Positions 1 through 8,261 of a stretch of DNA of 64,000 nucleotides are shown here, piece after piece. Source of the stretch: Halorussus gelatinilyticus (GTDB lineage: Archaea; Halobacteriota; Halobacteria; Halobacteriales; Haladaptataceae); NCBI RefSeq assembly GCF_023238445.1, contig NZ_CP096658.1, positions 124,001 to 188,000 on the forward strand, written 5' to 3'. A model generated the notes under the pieces. That model saw only the letters and a program-made list of their open reading frames with translations. It was not told the DNA's origin and did no database searches. Within the stretch, counting starts at the first letter, position 1, and every line of letters starts with the position of its first letter. Both the position numbers and the translations under genes were made by a program.

Positions 1-48
1 CTAGCGTATGACAGCATTTTTGACGACCGATTACTCGGGGGTACGGGG

Positions 49-246
49 ATGACTTCGGAGTACGACCTCGACTGTGCGACCTGCGGCGCGTCGCTGACCC
101 GCCGCGAGGTGTCGGGCGAGGTGTTGGAAGTCGATGACTCGGACTCTCCGGAACTCGGCGCGGCCGAATCGCTGGAGGTCGCGGAGTGTCCGAACTGCGG
201 GGGGCGCTACTTTCCGGAACCGACGTTAGAACGACTCGAAAACTGA
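49..246 (+). CDS. small zinc-ribbon protein
   Basis: This 65-residue acidic protein has two CxxC knuckles: CATC near residue 10 and CPNC near residue 47. Each is followed by Gly, the pattern of a single zinc ribbon that binds one Zn ion. There is no membrane segment or other domain. Haloarchaeal genomes hold many such stand-alone ribbons, which probably bind nucleic acid or protein partners, but the role of this one is unknown. It starts at an ATG just after a G-rich stretch and ends 13 bp before the convergent DUF63 gene. Confidence 0.75.
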   Translation: MTSEYDLDCATCGASLTRREVSGEVLEVDDSDSPELGAAESLEVAECPNCGGRYFPEPTLERLEN

Positions 247-259
247 AACGCTGTTTTTC

Positions 260-1387
260 TCAGATGCCGAACGTCGCGCGGAGCATGTCGCGCGTGCCGG
301 GACCGAGACCGACCGCGACGATGGCCACGAGCAACAGGATGGCGTAGCGCGGACTCTCCTCGAAGATGCCCTCGTCGAACACCCAGACGACGAAGACCGC
401 GGCCACGATTTTGACCAGCAGGAAGGGCCACGCGGTGCCGATTAGCTCCACGACCGGTTCGGGGAACTGCTCGCCCACGCCGATGAGGAATCGGTTGACG
501 GGGTGTTTGGGAACGAGGTCGGCGGGCAGTCCCAGCTCTCGCGCCCAGTCGATGCCGACGACGTTGGCGACGCCGTCAACCGCGTGCGCCCAGATGACGA
601 CGATGCCCATCTTGCCCGTCCCCTCGTTGACCTCGGGCGCGTAGCGGGTGAGACCCTCCCACGTCAGCCACGTCACGAGGGTCGCGCCGACGAGGACGAC
701 GACCGTAATCTGGGGGAAGAAGTCCACGTAGTCGGTCGTGACCGCGAGGAAACCGAGGTAACCGACCGACGCGGAGAGCAGCGCCGTGCCGATACCCGCG
801 AGGGTGTACCGGTAGCCCTCGGTCGCGCCGGAGTTGCGGAGCCAGACGCTCGCCAGCAGGGCCGCCAGCGTGACGGCGAACATCGTGAAGTAGATGACGG
901 GGCTGATGATGAGGGTGTTCCACGGGAACGAGATGGCGGCCTGAGCCGGGTCGAGGGCATCGAAGGCGTCCTCTATCACGCGGAGCGCGCCCCCGAACAG
1001 CATGTAGGGGAACAGCGCGTAGAACAGGCCGCGGTCCCGTCCGACCTCGAGTCGCCGGAGCATGAAGACGATGCCCAGCAGCGCAAGCAGCATCGTCAGC
1101 GCGTAGCCGACCTCCGAGACCAGCGTGTAGCCGGGGTACGCGACCGGTTCCGGCGCGGCCGCGCAGGCGCTCGACTCGTAGAGGAAGCTTACCGAACCGT
1201 CGGCGTAGGCCGCACACTGGGCGCTCTTGGCGTCGGCGACGACCGGCCCCCAGAAGTAGTGCCAGACGAATCCGTAGTAGACGCGCTCCGGAAAGACGAG
1301 GACGCCGCCGACGAGCGCGACCAACAGCGCGGCGACCGTCCCACCCCAGAGTTGCTCGGAGTCCATTCCTTCGGTCACGGTACTCAT
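260..1387 (-). CDS. DUF63 family integral membrane protein
   Basis: About 375 residues with roughly eight hydrophobic segments spread along the whole length; an external loop carries two Cys (near residues 57 and 73). The sequence matches the archaeal DUF63 family, which has no established function. I chose the ATG at 1387; a TTG nine bases upstream would add only three residues. The gene faces the zinc ribbon gene and is followed upstream, on the same strand, by an Lrp/AsnC regulator. No transport or enzymatic motif was recognised. Confidence 0.85.
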   Translation of the reverse strand: MSTVTEGMDSEQLWGGTVAALLVALVGGVLVFPERVYYGFVWHYFWGPVVADAKSAQCAAYADGSVSFLYESSACAAAPEPVAYPGYTLVSEVGYALTMLLALLGIVFMLRRLEVGRDRGLFYALFPYMLFGGALRVIEDAFDALDPAQAAISFPWNTLIISPVIYFTMFAVTLAALLASVWLRNSGATEGYRYTLAGIGTALLSASVGYLGFLAVTTDYVDFFPQITVVVLVGATLVTWLTWEGLTRYAPEVNEGTGKMGIVVIWAHAVDGVANVVGIDWARELGLPADLVPKHPVNRFLIGVGEQFPEPVVELIGTAWPFLLVKIVAAVFVVWVFDEGIFEESPRYAILLLVAIVAVGLGPGTRDMLRATFGI

Positions 1388-1534
1388 GTTTGTCAAGGCG
1401 AAAGCCGACGGTTTTACGGTTCCGGTCTCGGTCGTCTCGGTCGCTCGTCACGGAGTCGAATCTGGCCGGGACGTCGGCGGGTCCGGTCGAAGGCGGCACG
1501 GGTCGCGGCGAACGCTATCGAACGAGCCTCGGTC

Positions 1535-1999
1535 TCAGACCTCGCTACCGTCGATGGGCAACTCCTCGGTCTCGTAGGGCGTGCCGAGGATGACCATCGT
1601 CTGAGAGCGCGCGAAGCCGTCCATCTGGGCGATGTTCTCGAACATCAGCTCTCGGAGTCGGTCGGCGTCCTCGGCGTAGACCCGCATCAGCACGTCCCAC
1701 GAACCGGTCGTGAGGTGGACTTCCTGTACGCCGTCGATGCCTTCGAGGCGACCGAGCGTGTCCTGTTCCTGACCCTGTTCGACCTGCAGGCCGACGACTG
1801 CCGAGATACCGTAGTCGAGCGCCTTCGGGTCTACCTTCGCGTGGTACCCCTCGATGACGCCCGCTTCCTCCATCCGGTTGACCCGGTCGTGGACCGTCGC
1901 GCTGGACATGTCGATGCGGCGCGCGATCTCGCTGAACGGCGTTCGCGCGTCCTCCTGTAATGCTTCTAAGATTTCTCGGTCGGTATCATCGAGTTCCAT
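1535..1999 (-). CDS. Lrp/AsnC family transcriptional regulator
   Basis: This 154-residue protein has the normal size for the family. Residues 1-60 form the winged helix-turn-helix that binds DNA (LDDTDREILEALQEDAR, then SEIARRIDMSSATVHDRVNR). Residues 65-150 form the RAM/AsnC ligand-binding and oligomerisation domain, which usually senses amino acids. The ATG at 1999 follows a TATA-like element (GATATTTAG on the minus strand, about 2025-2033), consistent with a short or absent leader. The upstream gap faces the IMPase 3' end, so it forms its own transcription unit. The regulon cannot be read from the sequence. Confidence 0.93.
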   Translation of the reverse strand: MELDDTDREILEALQEDARTPFSEIARRIDMSSATVHDRVNRMEEAGVIEGYHAKVDPKALDYGISAVVGLQVEQGQEQDTLGRLEGIDGVQEVHLTTGSWDVLMRVYAEDADRLRELMFENIAQMDGFARSQTMVILGTPYETEELPIDGSEV

Positions 2000-2092
2000 A
2001 TCCTACATCAGATTCTTTCAGACTAAATATCCTTAGAATTCACCTCGCCAGAAACGGGGGGTTGCGTTCTCGGTGAAACGACACAATATGGT

Positions 2093-2887
2093 TCAGGCGA
2101 CGTCTCGGACGGCGGCCACCAGTTCGTCGTGGGCCTCGCCGTTCGAGGCGACGAGGCTCTCGGAGTCGTGTCGCCACCGGTCGCCGTGGAGGTCGGTGAC
2201 AGTTCCCCCGGCCTGCCGGACCATGTGGACGCCAGCCACGGTGTCCCACGGGTTCGGGTCCACGTTCGTCACCGCGCCTTCGAGCGACCCAGCCGCGACC
2301 ATCCCGAGCGTGACCTGCGCCGACCCGAACCGCCGGATGTCGGCGAACCGCTCGAGCAACCCCTCGCAGACCCCGGCGTACTCGTCGCGCCGGTCGAACC
2401 CCCACCAGATGGTCGGCGCGACGGCGAACGTCTCGGGGTCGGTCTTCTCGCTGACCGAGACTGGTTCGCCGTTGCGCCGAACGCCGTCTCGTCCGGCGAC
2501 GTAGGTGTCCCCGAGCGCGGGACAGTCGTTGACCGCCGCGACGGGTTCGCCGTCCCGGACCGCCGCGACGCTGGTCGTCCAGACCGGAATCGATCGGACG
2601 TAGTTGTTCGTGCCGTCGATGGGGTCTATCACCCACGCGTCGCCCTCGTCGGGCACCGCCTTCAGTTCGTCCTCCTCTTCGCCGACTATCGCGTCGTCGG
2701 GATACTCCTCGCGGACGACTTCGATGACGCGGCGCTGGGTCTGGCGGTCGGCCTCGGTCACGACGTCGGTCTTCTCCGATTTGGTCTCGACTTCGATGCC
2801 GCCTCGAAAACTCTCGGCGGCGACTTCGCTTCCCGCGCTCGCGGCGCGCTTCGCCACCGCGAGGCGCTCGTCGGCGTCGTCGGTCAT
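2093..2887 (-). CDS. inositol monophosphatase family phosphatase
   Basis: 264 residues, the usual size for IMPase-fold sugar phosphatases. The metal-binding signatures are present: GEEE near residue 69, DPIDGTNNY near residue 88, and NPWDTVAG near residue 205. These bind two or three Mg ions and hydrolyse phosphate monoesters such as inositol-1-phosphate or fructose-1,6-bisphosphate; the exact substrate cannot be told. The open frame extends 33 codons upstream, but that stretch is basic and unlike the family, so the ATG at 2887 is preferred. A dispersed repeat lies just upstream. Confidence 0.9.
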   Translation of the reverse strand: MTDDADERLAVAKRAASAGSEVAAESFRGGIEVETKSEKTDVVTEADRQTQRRVIEVVREEYPDDAIVGEEEDELKAVPDEGDAWVIDPIDGTNNYVRSIPVWTTSVAAVRDGEPVAAVNDCPALGDTYVAGRDGVRRNGEPVSVSEKTDPETFAVAPTIWWGFDRRDEYAGVCEGLLERFADIRRFGSAQVTLGMVAAGSLEGAVTNVDPNPWDTVAGVHMVRQAGGTVTDLHGDRWRHDSESLVASNGEAHDELVAAVRDVA

Positions 2888-2989
2888 GTTTCCGTGGTCG
2901 GTCGTCGCGGGAAAAGCCCTGTCGGTTCGGCGGCTTCGGGTCCGGAACACGAGACGGAAGTCCGTTTCGGAGAGCGAACGGGTCACTCA

Positions 2990-3135
2990 GGCGCGCGCTG
3001 GCGCGTCGCCGACCGGCGGCGCGCCATCAGCGCGCGAGGGACGAGCAACGCAGGCCGTGGCCGAGTAGCGCAATCGGGTGGAGAGGACGTGGCCCGCGGT
3101 CGCGGTGCGGTGCAGTGCGGTCGCGGTCTGAAAGG
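2990..3135 (+). repeat. dispersed intergenic repeat, copy A
   Basis: This non-coding stretch runs from a CGCGCGAGGGACGAG segment through GCAACGCAGG and GAGTAGCGCAATCGG to GGAGAGGACGTGG and a GTGCGGTGCAGTGCGG tail. The same ordered blocks recur at 29190-29320 (same strand) and 58984-59137 (opposite strand). It fills most of the 450-nt gap between the IMPase start and tRNA-Leu. Its function is unknown; it carries no open frame with family resemblance. Confidence 0.75.
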
Positions 3136-3282
3136 AGTCGGCGATAGTCCGCCGTGCTGCAGTGCGGTCCCGTCGTGTCGGAAGTAGTCACGTTCTCTCG
3201 ACTCTCGTGTCGTTCCGCGATGCGGACCATCTAGTCCGCCGAACCGACGCGCTAGTCCCCGAATCCGACACCGTAGGAGGTT

Positions 3283-3292
3283 TATATACCCG
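3283..3292 (+). promoter_or_regulatory. TATA box of tRNA-Leu
   Basis: GTTTATATAC lies about 55 nt before the mature tRNA 5' end. A start site 25 nt further on would give a 5' leader of about 30 nt for RNase P to remove. A second, weaker TTTTA stretch lies at about 3295. Confidence 0.55.
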
Positions 3293-3340
3293 CCGTTTTA
3301 GGGACACACGTCAGGCGCGAACCCCAGACGGAGACCGCGT

Positions 3341-3425
3341 GCGAGGGTAGCCAAGCCTGGCCAACGGCGGCGGACTCAAGATCCGCTCCCGTAGGGGTCC
3401 AAGGGTTCGAATCCCTTCCCTCGCA
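3341..3425 (+). tRNA. tRNA-Leu (CAA)
   Basis: An 85-nt class II tRNA. The acceptor stem GCGAGGG pairs with CCCTCGC at 3418-3424, with A as discriminator; CCA is not encoded. The anticodon stem GCGGA/TCCGC encloses the loop CTCAAGA, giving anticodon CAA, which reads UUG leucine codons. A long variable arm and the T arm (AAGGG-TTCGAAT-CCCTT) are visible. No intron is present. Confidence 0.97.
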
Positions 3426-3433
3426 CTCGATGG

Positions 3434-3531
3434 CGTGGTTCTGCCACGTAGCGTGGCTTTGCCACGTCCGAAAGTGCAAGCAAGACCGCTTCGGAGCGTC
3501 TTGCCCTCGCAAACTACGGCCCACGCGGGCC
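3434..3531 (+). other. hairpin array just downstream of tRNA-Leu
   Basis: Four hairpins follow each other. The first two are tandem 18-nt units at 3433-3450 and 3451-3468 (GCGTGG...CCACGT, differing at three positions). The third, at 3481-3503, pairs CAAGAC with GTCTTG around a TCGG/TTCG-type loop. The fourth, at 3518-3531, pairs GGCCC with GGGCC. There is no open frame here that looks like a protein. They may be a tRNA 3' trailer or terminator, or part of an unannotated RNA. Confidence 0.45.
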
Positions 3532-3674
3532 CTCGCAACATTCCTCGGGTGCTAACCTCGTAGCGACTGCTCTCGGTTCGGAGAAGAACTGTATCTTGCC
3601 CTCGAAATAGCTTACACGTTTCCCACGATTCGGAACTGGTTCGAGAACTCGACGAAGACGTTCTAGAAAGCCCC

Positions 3675-3772
3675 CGCCCGCTCGCGGTCGCTCCGCAAGA
3701 TATCCTCGACTCACCTTCGGTTCGTCTCGGATAGTAGCTTGCGGAGACGACTAAATTGGACGCGAGCGGGCG
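3675..3772. repeat. long imperfect inverted repeat in gene-free region
   Basis: CGCCCGCTCGCG (3675-3686) pairs with CGCGAGCGGGCG (3761-3772). CTCCGCAAG (3691-3699) pairs with CTTGCGGAG (3738-3746). TATCC (3701-3705) pairs with GGATA (3729-3733). The three arms nest in order, so the whole 98 nt could fold into one long stem. It lies in the 529-nt gap (3426-3954) between tRNA-Leu and the next gene, where I see no coding region. Confidence 0.55.
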
Positions 3773-3954
3773 GCCCCTTTCAGTCCACTGGAGGACAAAC
3801 CGCGTCCTCCGAGCCTGCACTCGCTTCACTCGCGCAGACACCCAAACGAGTTTTTGCGTCACCGAGCGTTCGCCGGTCGTTTACGTCACCGAGCGCATCC
3901 TCGCAGTTCGTCGCGCGTCAAGAGCTAACTACGTGTAAACCGTGAGGGGAAGCG

Positions 3955-4215
3955 ATGAAGTGGCACCGACGGCGGGACCTCGAAGGCGGCAAGGAAATCG
4001 GCGTCTGGTTGCTCGCGGACGACGACGGGAGCGTCGAGCGCGAACTCTACGTCGAGTCCCACGAGTACCGCGGCGGCGACTTCGACGTGTACACGATGGC
4101 CGACGACGAGTGGACCCACGAAGGTGAGTTCGAGACCAGCGAGGAGGCCTTCGCTCGCGCGCTCGACCTCCTCGAATCGAGTTCACACGCGGTCGAGGAC
4201 GACGGACACGCCTGA
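3955..4215 (+). CDS. small conserved-looking haloarchaeal protein, unknown function
   Basis: 86 residues, acidic, with a mixed beta/alpha pattern (KEIGVWLLADDDGSVERELY, then a C-terminal helix EEAFARALDLLES) and no Cys cluster, signal or membrane segment. The codon positions show the strong third-position GC of the neighbouring genes, which supports a real gene. The ATG at 3955 follows GAGGGG eight bases upstream, a possible ribosome-binding site. It converges on the PHP gene with 7 bp between the stops. I do not recognise the family. Confidence 0.65.
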   Translation: MKWHRRRDLEGGKEIGVWLLADDDGSVERELYVESHEYRGGDFDVYTMADDEWTHEGEFETSEEAFARALDLLESSSHAVEDDGHA

Positions 4216-4222
4216 ACGGGAC

Positions 4223-5002
4223 CTACTCGAACAGCACTACCGGGTCGGCCTCGCGCTCGGCGAAGTACTCGTCCAGTTCGCGCTTTCGCGCGGGAATCTC
4301 GTCGGGGTCGTGGGAGTCCGACCCGGCGACGAACTCGACGCCGCGCTCGCGGAGCGCCGCCCAGAGGTCCGGCGCGGGGTGGAACTGCCCGTAGTCCCGG
4401 CGGACGCGTCCGGCGTTGAGTTCGGGGACCGTCCGCGAGCTGGCGAGGGCGTCGGCGAGCATCGCGTGGTGGTCCGGCGTGGTGTACCCCCGGAGTTCGG
4501 GCGTGCGCTCGGGCAGATCCACGTGAGCCACGATGGCGAACAGTTCCGATTCCACGAGGTCCGAGAGACGCTCGTAGTAGTCGTCCACGAAGGCCTGCCG
4601 CTCGCGCTCCGAGAGGTCCGCGAAGGGGGAACTCCGCTGGACGTTGGTCCCCTCGACGCGGTGGACGCTCCCGACGGCGTAGTCGAAGTCGGCCTCGTCG
4701 AGGAACGCGGCGATTTCGGACTCGTCTCGCGGGTCGTAGTCCATCTCCACCGCGTCGAAGACCCGGAGGTCGTACCGGTCGCGCAGCGACTCGATGCCCT
4801 CCCGGCGGAACGGATACGTTCGGTCGAGGTTGATGCCGTACTCGCGCTTGCTGGTCCGAAGGTGGTCGCGCTCGGAGACGTTGCAGTGGTCGGCGAACCC
4901 GACTGCGCGGAGGCCGGCGTCTTCGGCGGCGGCGAGCATCCGGGGCATCGGGGTGCCGTCCGAGTAGTTCGAGTGGACGTGGTAGTCGTGGACGACGGAC
5001 AC
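4223..5002 (-). CDS. PHP domain metal-dependent phosphoesterase (histidinol-phosphatase-like)
   Basis: 259 residues. The PHP metal-site motifs appear in order: [12 protein letters not shown] (residues 5-16), FADHCN (about 36-41), VEMDY (about 85), GSVHR (about 111), AHVD (about 157) and GSDSHDP near the C-terminus. Enzymes of this layout hydrolyse phosphate esters such as histidinol phosphate using a trinuclear metal centre. No his genes are nearby, so the substrate is open. The start appears to be GTG at 5002, since the HxH motif comes only seven residues later. Confidence 0.88.
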   Translation of the reverse strand: MSVVHDYHVHSNYSDGTPMPRMLAAAEDAGLRAVGFADHCNVSERDHLRTSKREYGINLDRTYPFRREGIESLRDRYDLRVFDAVEMDYDPRDESEIAAFLDEADFDYAVGSVHRVEGTNVQRSSPFADLSERERQAFVDDYYERLSDLVESELFAIVAHVDLPERTPELRGYTTPDHHAMLADALASSRTVPELNAGRVRRDYGQFHPAPDLWAALRERGVEFVAGSDSHDPDEIPARKRELDEYFAEREADPVVLFE

Positions 5003-5147
5003 GTTCGCCTTTCGACCCGAACCGGCGTATCTGTTGTGGTGCGCCTCAGAAGGTGTTACAGCGTTCCGTCCTCCCCCGCTCTCGCGGCGAACTCCAGTAC
5101 GTCTCGTGAACCCCGCACCTTACGCCGCTTCGGACCGACGTTCGACT

Positions 5148-5633
5148 ATGGACGACCACACCCGCGACGAGTCGGTCGGCCCGCCCCGAGTCGGGACGCC
5201 GACCGGGTGGCTCCCCGCGGAGGGCCACTGGGAACACGACACGCTCCGTCGGGCGACGGTCCACGGAGTTCGGCTGTTCAACGCCGGCGAGTTCCACGAA
5301 TCGCACGACTGCTTCGAGGACGAGTGGTACAACTACGGGAGCGGGACCACCGAGAGCAAGTTCCTCCACGGGATGGTGCAGGTCGCGGCGGGCGCGTACA
5401 AGCACTTCGACTTCGAGGACGACGGCGGGATGCGCTCGCTGTTCGAGACGGCGCTCCAGTACCTCCACGGCGTGCCCCGCGACTACTACGGCGTGGACCT
5501 GCTGGACGTGCGCGAGACGATGACCCGTGCGCTGGAGGACCCGACCGTCTTGGAGGGGTGGCAGATAGAGTTGGACGGCGCGTTCCCGGCCGCAGATAAC
5601 TCGGACTTCGCCTACGCCGAATCGCTGGAGTGA
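5148..5633 (+). CDS. DUF309 domain protein
   Basis: 161 residues. The core matches DUF309: a helical region with [18 protein letters not shown] (residues 44-61), [15 protein letters not shown] and a conserved distal helix. The family folds as a small helical bundle with conserved His/Glu residues, and its function is unknown. I chose the ATG at 5148, since the upstream frame lacks family character. It is divergent from the PHP gene (145 bp between starts). Confidence 0.88.
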   Translation: MDDHTRDESVGPPRVGTPTGWLPAEGHWEHDTLRRATVHGVRLFNAGEFHESHDCFEDEWYNYGSGTTESKFLHGMVQVAAGAYKHFDFEDDGGMRSLFETALQYLHGVPRDYYGVDLLDVRETMTRALEDPTVLEGWQIELDGAFPAADNSDFAYAESLE

Positions 5634-5723
5634 CGGTTTCCCGAACGGCAGCGCTACGCTCACGTCCGCCGATTCCCGTAGTTTATCTCGTTATTCGTAT
5701 GCGTAATCAACTAGAATCGACAA

Positions 5724-5731
5724 CTTATATA
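5724..5731 (+). promoter_or_regulatory. TATA box for the tandem winged-helix gene
   Basis: CTTATATA sits 66 nt before the ATG at 5797. That predicts a transcript with a leader of roughly 40 nt. The leader holds a Shine-Dalgarno-like GGGAGG at about 5781-5788, so this gene is probably not leaderless, unlike many neighbours. Confidence 0.55.
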
Positions 5732-5796
5732 GACGCGGCGTCGTTGGTCGTGACAGAGCGGTCCCTCGACTGCTCGCGGATTGGGAGGCTATCGAC

Positions 5797-6483
5797 ATGA
5801 CAACGACCGACTCTCGCCACGACGCGGCGGACGCCCGACCGTACAGCACCGAGCGTGACGCCTCGCTCGACGCGACCTTCGACGTACTCGGGAACCGGGA
5901 CTGTCGGGTCCTACTTCGGCATCTCGCCGACTGCGACGAGACGGTCGTCGTGGACGACCTCGTGGACCTGCTGGCGGACGACGCCACGCTGGCCGACGAG
6001 GTACGCCTGCGCGCTCGCCTCCACCACAGCTACCTCCCGAAACTGGCCGACGCGGGCCTCGTGGAGTACGACGCCGACCGCGAACTCGTCGCTCGACGCG
6101 ACGACGGCCGCTTCGAGGCGTTGCGCCCGACCGTCGAGCAGTTCGAGTCGGCCGACCGGCCCGTCTCGCTCGATGCGCTGTTCGACCTCCTCTCGGACGC
6201 GCGGCGGCGCGAGGCGCTGGTCACGCTGTTCGCCCACGAGGACATCTCGCTGCCGGACCTCGCCGACGAGGTGGCCGTCGCCGAGGAAGGCGAACCCCTC
6301 ACGCGAATCGATGCCGACGACGTGTTACAGGTCTACCTCTCGCTGTACCACACCCACGTCCCGAAACTCGCCCGCGCCGGACTCGTGGACTACGACCAAG
6401 ACGACGACTACGTGGCGCTGACCGACGTCGGCAGGGACCTCGAATCGCCGATTCGGTCGCTGTGTAGTCCGACCGACGACTGA
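5797..6483 (+). CDS. protein with two tandem DUF7344-like winged-helix domains
   Basis: 228 residues containing two similar winged-helix units at about 27-110 and 122-215. Each begins with a SLDA-type helix (SLDATFDVLGNRDCRVLLRH and SLDALFDLLSDARRREALVT). Each ends with YLPKLADAGLVEYD or HVPKLARAGLVDYD, the recognition helix and wing. This resembles DUF7344-type haloarchaeal HTH proteins, normally single-domain, so this is an internal duplication. It is presumably a DNA-binding regulator with unknown target. A GGAGG site precedes the ATG. Confidence 0.8.
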   Translation: MTTTDSRHDAADARPYSTERDASLDATFDVLGNRDCRVLLRHLADCDETVVVDDLVDLLADDATLADEVRLRARLHHSYLPKLADAGLVEYDADRELVARRDDGRFEALRPTVEQFESADRPVSLDALFDLLSDARRREALVTLFAHEDISLPDLADEVAVAEEGEPLTRIDADDVLQVYLSLYHTHVPKLARAGLVDYDQDDDYVALTDVGRDLESPIRSLCSPTDD

Positions 6484-6562
6484 GGAGCTTCTTCACGCCG
6501 AGATTCTCCGCGACGACCGGGAGTCGAAACGCTCAAAACCACGCGGTGCCGCTTTTTTGCCG

Positions 6563-7360
6563 ATGCGAATCGAGCAGTTGGGCGAGGGAACCCCCGAGAT
6601 CGCCGTCGTCGCCGGGATTCACGGCGACGAACCGTGCGGCGTCCGGGCGATAGAGCGTCTCCTCGCGTCGTCGCCGGCGGTCGAGCGCCCCGTCAAGTTC
6701 ATCGTCGCCAACGAGGAGGCGCTGGAGCGCGGCGTTCGATACGTCGAAGAAGACCTGAACCGCGCCTTTCCGGGCGACCCGAACGCCGACACTCACGAGC
6801 GTCGCCTCGCCGCCGCGCTCGCCCAAGAGGTGCGCGACTGCACGACGCTCTCGCTGCACTCCACCCAGTCGTACGCCGAACCGTTCGCGCTGGTCGATAC
6901 GGTGGACGCCGTCGCGCGCTCGGTCTGTCCCTACCTGCCGGTCTCCGTGCTGGTCGAGACCGAGGCCGAGAGTGACGGCCGCCTCATCGAGTACCCCCAC
7001 GTTATCGAAGTCGAGTGCGGTCTCCAAGGCTCCGACGAGGCCGCGGACAACGCCGAGGACCTCATCTACGGCTTCCTCCAGGCGACCGGCGCGCTCCCCG
7101 GCGACGAACCGGTCGCGGGCTACGGCCGCGACGAGGTGGAGGTGTACCGCCTCGGCAATCCGGTTCCCAAGGACGGCGGCGACGAGTTCCGCGTGTTCGC
7201 CGAGAACTTCGAGCGCGTCGCGGAAGGCGAGGTCTTCGCCGCCTCGAACCGCCGGGAACTGGTCGCCGACGAATCGTTCTATCCGGTCCTGATGTCGGCC
7301 TACGGCTACGAGAACGTCTTCGGCTACCGCGGCGAGCGCGTCGGCGTCCTCGACGCCTGA
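6563..7360 (+). CDS. succinylglutamate desuccinylase/aspartoacylase family (M14) metal hydrolase
   Basis: 265 residues. The zinc-binding signature of the family is present: GIHGDEPCG (residues 19-27, H and E as ligands), then DLNRAFPG (about 64-71) and SLHST (about 95), which would supply the third ligand. VIEVECG near residue 152 would hold the catalytic Glu. Family members remove acyl groups from amino acids or related molecules; this substrate is unknown. ATG at 6563 is used; the in-frame TTG two codons upstream is less likely. A T-run just before the ATG may be part of the promoter. Confidence 0.87.
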   Translation: MRIEQLGEGTPEIAVVAGIHGDEPCGVRAIERLLASSPAVERPVKFIVANEEALERGVRYVEEDLNRAFPGDPNADTHERRLAAALAQEVRDCTTLSLHSTQSYAEPFALVDTVDAVARSVCPYLPVSVLVETEAESDGRLIEYPHVIEVECGLQGSDEAADNAEDLIYGFLQATGALPGDEPVAGYGRDEVEVYRLGNPVPKDGGDEFRVFAENFERVAEGEVFAASNRRELVADESFYPVLMSAYGYENVFGYRGERVGVLDA

Positions 7361-7495
7361 CTATCCGGCTCCTCGGCTTCTGACTTCTGGCTCGCCAGAT
7401 ACCGCTATAGTACCACTCGAAGAGAACGCAGAATCGACGCGTAACCGAACACCCACGACTACCCAACTAGCGAAACCGCGGGAAGGAAAGGTCGG

Positions 7496-8257
7496 CTACT
7501 CCTCCGGTTCGGTCTCGTCGTCGCCGCCGCCGAGCAGTTCGAGTTCCGAGAGGTACTCCTCGGTCTCGTCGTTGGTCAGTTCCATGAACTGCTCGGACTC
7601 GGCGTCGATGGTCGCGATGCCGACGCCCTCGGGGCTGAGTTCGTCGTCGTTGACCGACCCGAGCGCGCGGAGCGCGAGTTCGATGCCGCCGTCGAGGTCC
7701 ATCGCCTCGCTGTAGTTGTCTTCGAGGTACTCCTGAATCTCGCCGCGGTCGGCACCGACAGCGAGGGCCTTCCACTCGTAGGGCGTGCCCGACGGGTCGG
7801 TCTCGTAGAGGCGCGGCTCGCCGTCTTCGATGCCGCCGATGATGAGCGCGACGCCGAACGGACGCGCGCCACCGACCTGCGTGTACTGCTGGATGTGGTC
7901 GGTGACTTCCTTGGTCAGCGTCTCGACGCCGATGGGCTCGCCGTAGCGCAGGCGGTTGACCTGCGTCTGCTGGCGCGCGAAGTCGATGAGCTGGCGGGCG
8001 TCGGCGACGTGGCCCGCGGAAGCGATGCCGATGTGGTCGTCGGCCTTGTGAATCTTCTCGACGCTGGTCCGCTCCATGAGTTCGGAGCGGATACGCTTGT
8101 CCACCGCGAGTACGACGCCGCCTTCGGTGCGGATGCCGATACTCGCAGTGCCGCGCTTGACGGCCTCGCGGGCATATTCGACCTGATAGAGCCGTCCGTC
8201 CGGGGAGAAGATGGTAATCCCACGGTCGTAGGCCTGCTGTTGGGCTTGTCCCTGCAT
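7496..8257 (-). CDS. psmA: archaeal 20S proteasome alpha subunit
   Basis: 253 residues, the normal size. It starts with the alpha-type N-terminus MQGQAQQQAYDRGITIFSPDGRLYQVEYA, which forms the H0 helix and gate of the ring. The classic alpha core follows (GIRTEGGVVLAVDKR) and a long acidic C-terminal tail ends the protein. Alpha subunits form the outer heptameric rings and have no protease activity. An upstream extension in frame is antisense-like, so the ATG at 8257 is correct. It lies 4 bp after rnp2 on the same strand, so the two are co-transcribed; no beta subunit is in the window. Confidence 0.97.
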   Translation of the reverse strand: MQGQAQQQAYDRGITIFSPDGRLYQVEYAREAVKRGTASIGIRTEGGVVLAVDKRIRSELMERTSVEKIHKADDHIGIASAGHVADARQLIDFARQQTQVNRLRYGEPIGVETLTKEVTDHIQQYTQVGGARPFGVALIIGGIEDGEPRLYETDPSGTPYEWKALAVGADRGEIQEYLEDNYSEAMDLDGGIELALRALGSVNDDELSPEGVGIATIDAESEQFMELTNDETEEYLSELELLGGGDDETEPEE

Positions 8258-8261
8258 AGTA

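Noticed and set aside
503-1960. 485-codon open frame opposite the DUF63 and Lrp genes
   Set aside because: Spans two clear minus-strand genes and their intergenic gap; no protein features.
2888-2986. 33-codon N-terminal extension of the IMPase
   Set aside because: Basic and unlike the family; the ATG at 2887 gives the normal start.
3504-3538. Two CCCTCGCAA copies matching the tRNA-Leu 3' end, as attachment sites
   Set aside because: Only 8-9 bp, no integrase, and no island between them. Chance or part of the hairpin array is more likely.
3311-3862. 183-codon open frame on the minus strand across tRNA-Leu
   Set aside because: Its C-terminal part (REGIRTLGPLRERILSPPP) is simply the antisense of the tRNA, a common false gene. 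No family resemblance.
3739-3945. 68- and 60-codon open frames just before the 86-residue gene
   Set aside because: Ser/Arg-rich, overlapping each other in two frames, and part of one arm of the inverted repeat; no coding signal.
3426-3954. SRP RNA or RNase P RNA in the structured gap
   Set aside because: The conserved loops of SRP helix 8 and the conserved core of RNase P RNA were not found.
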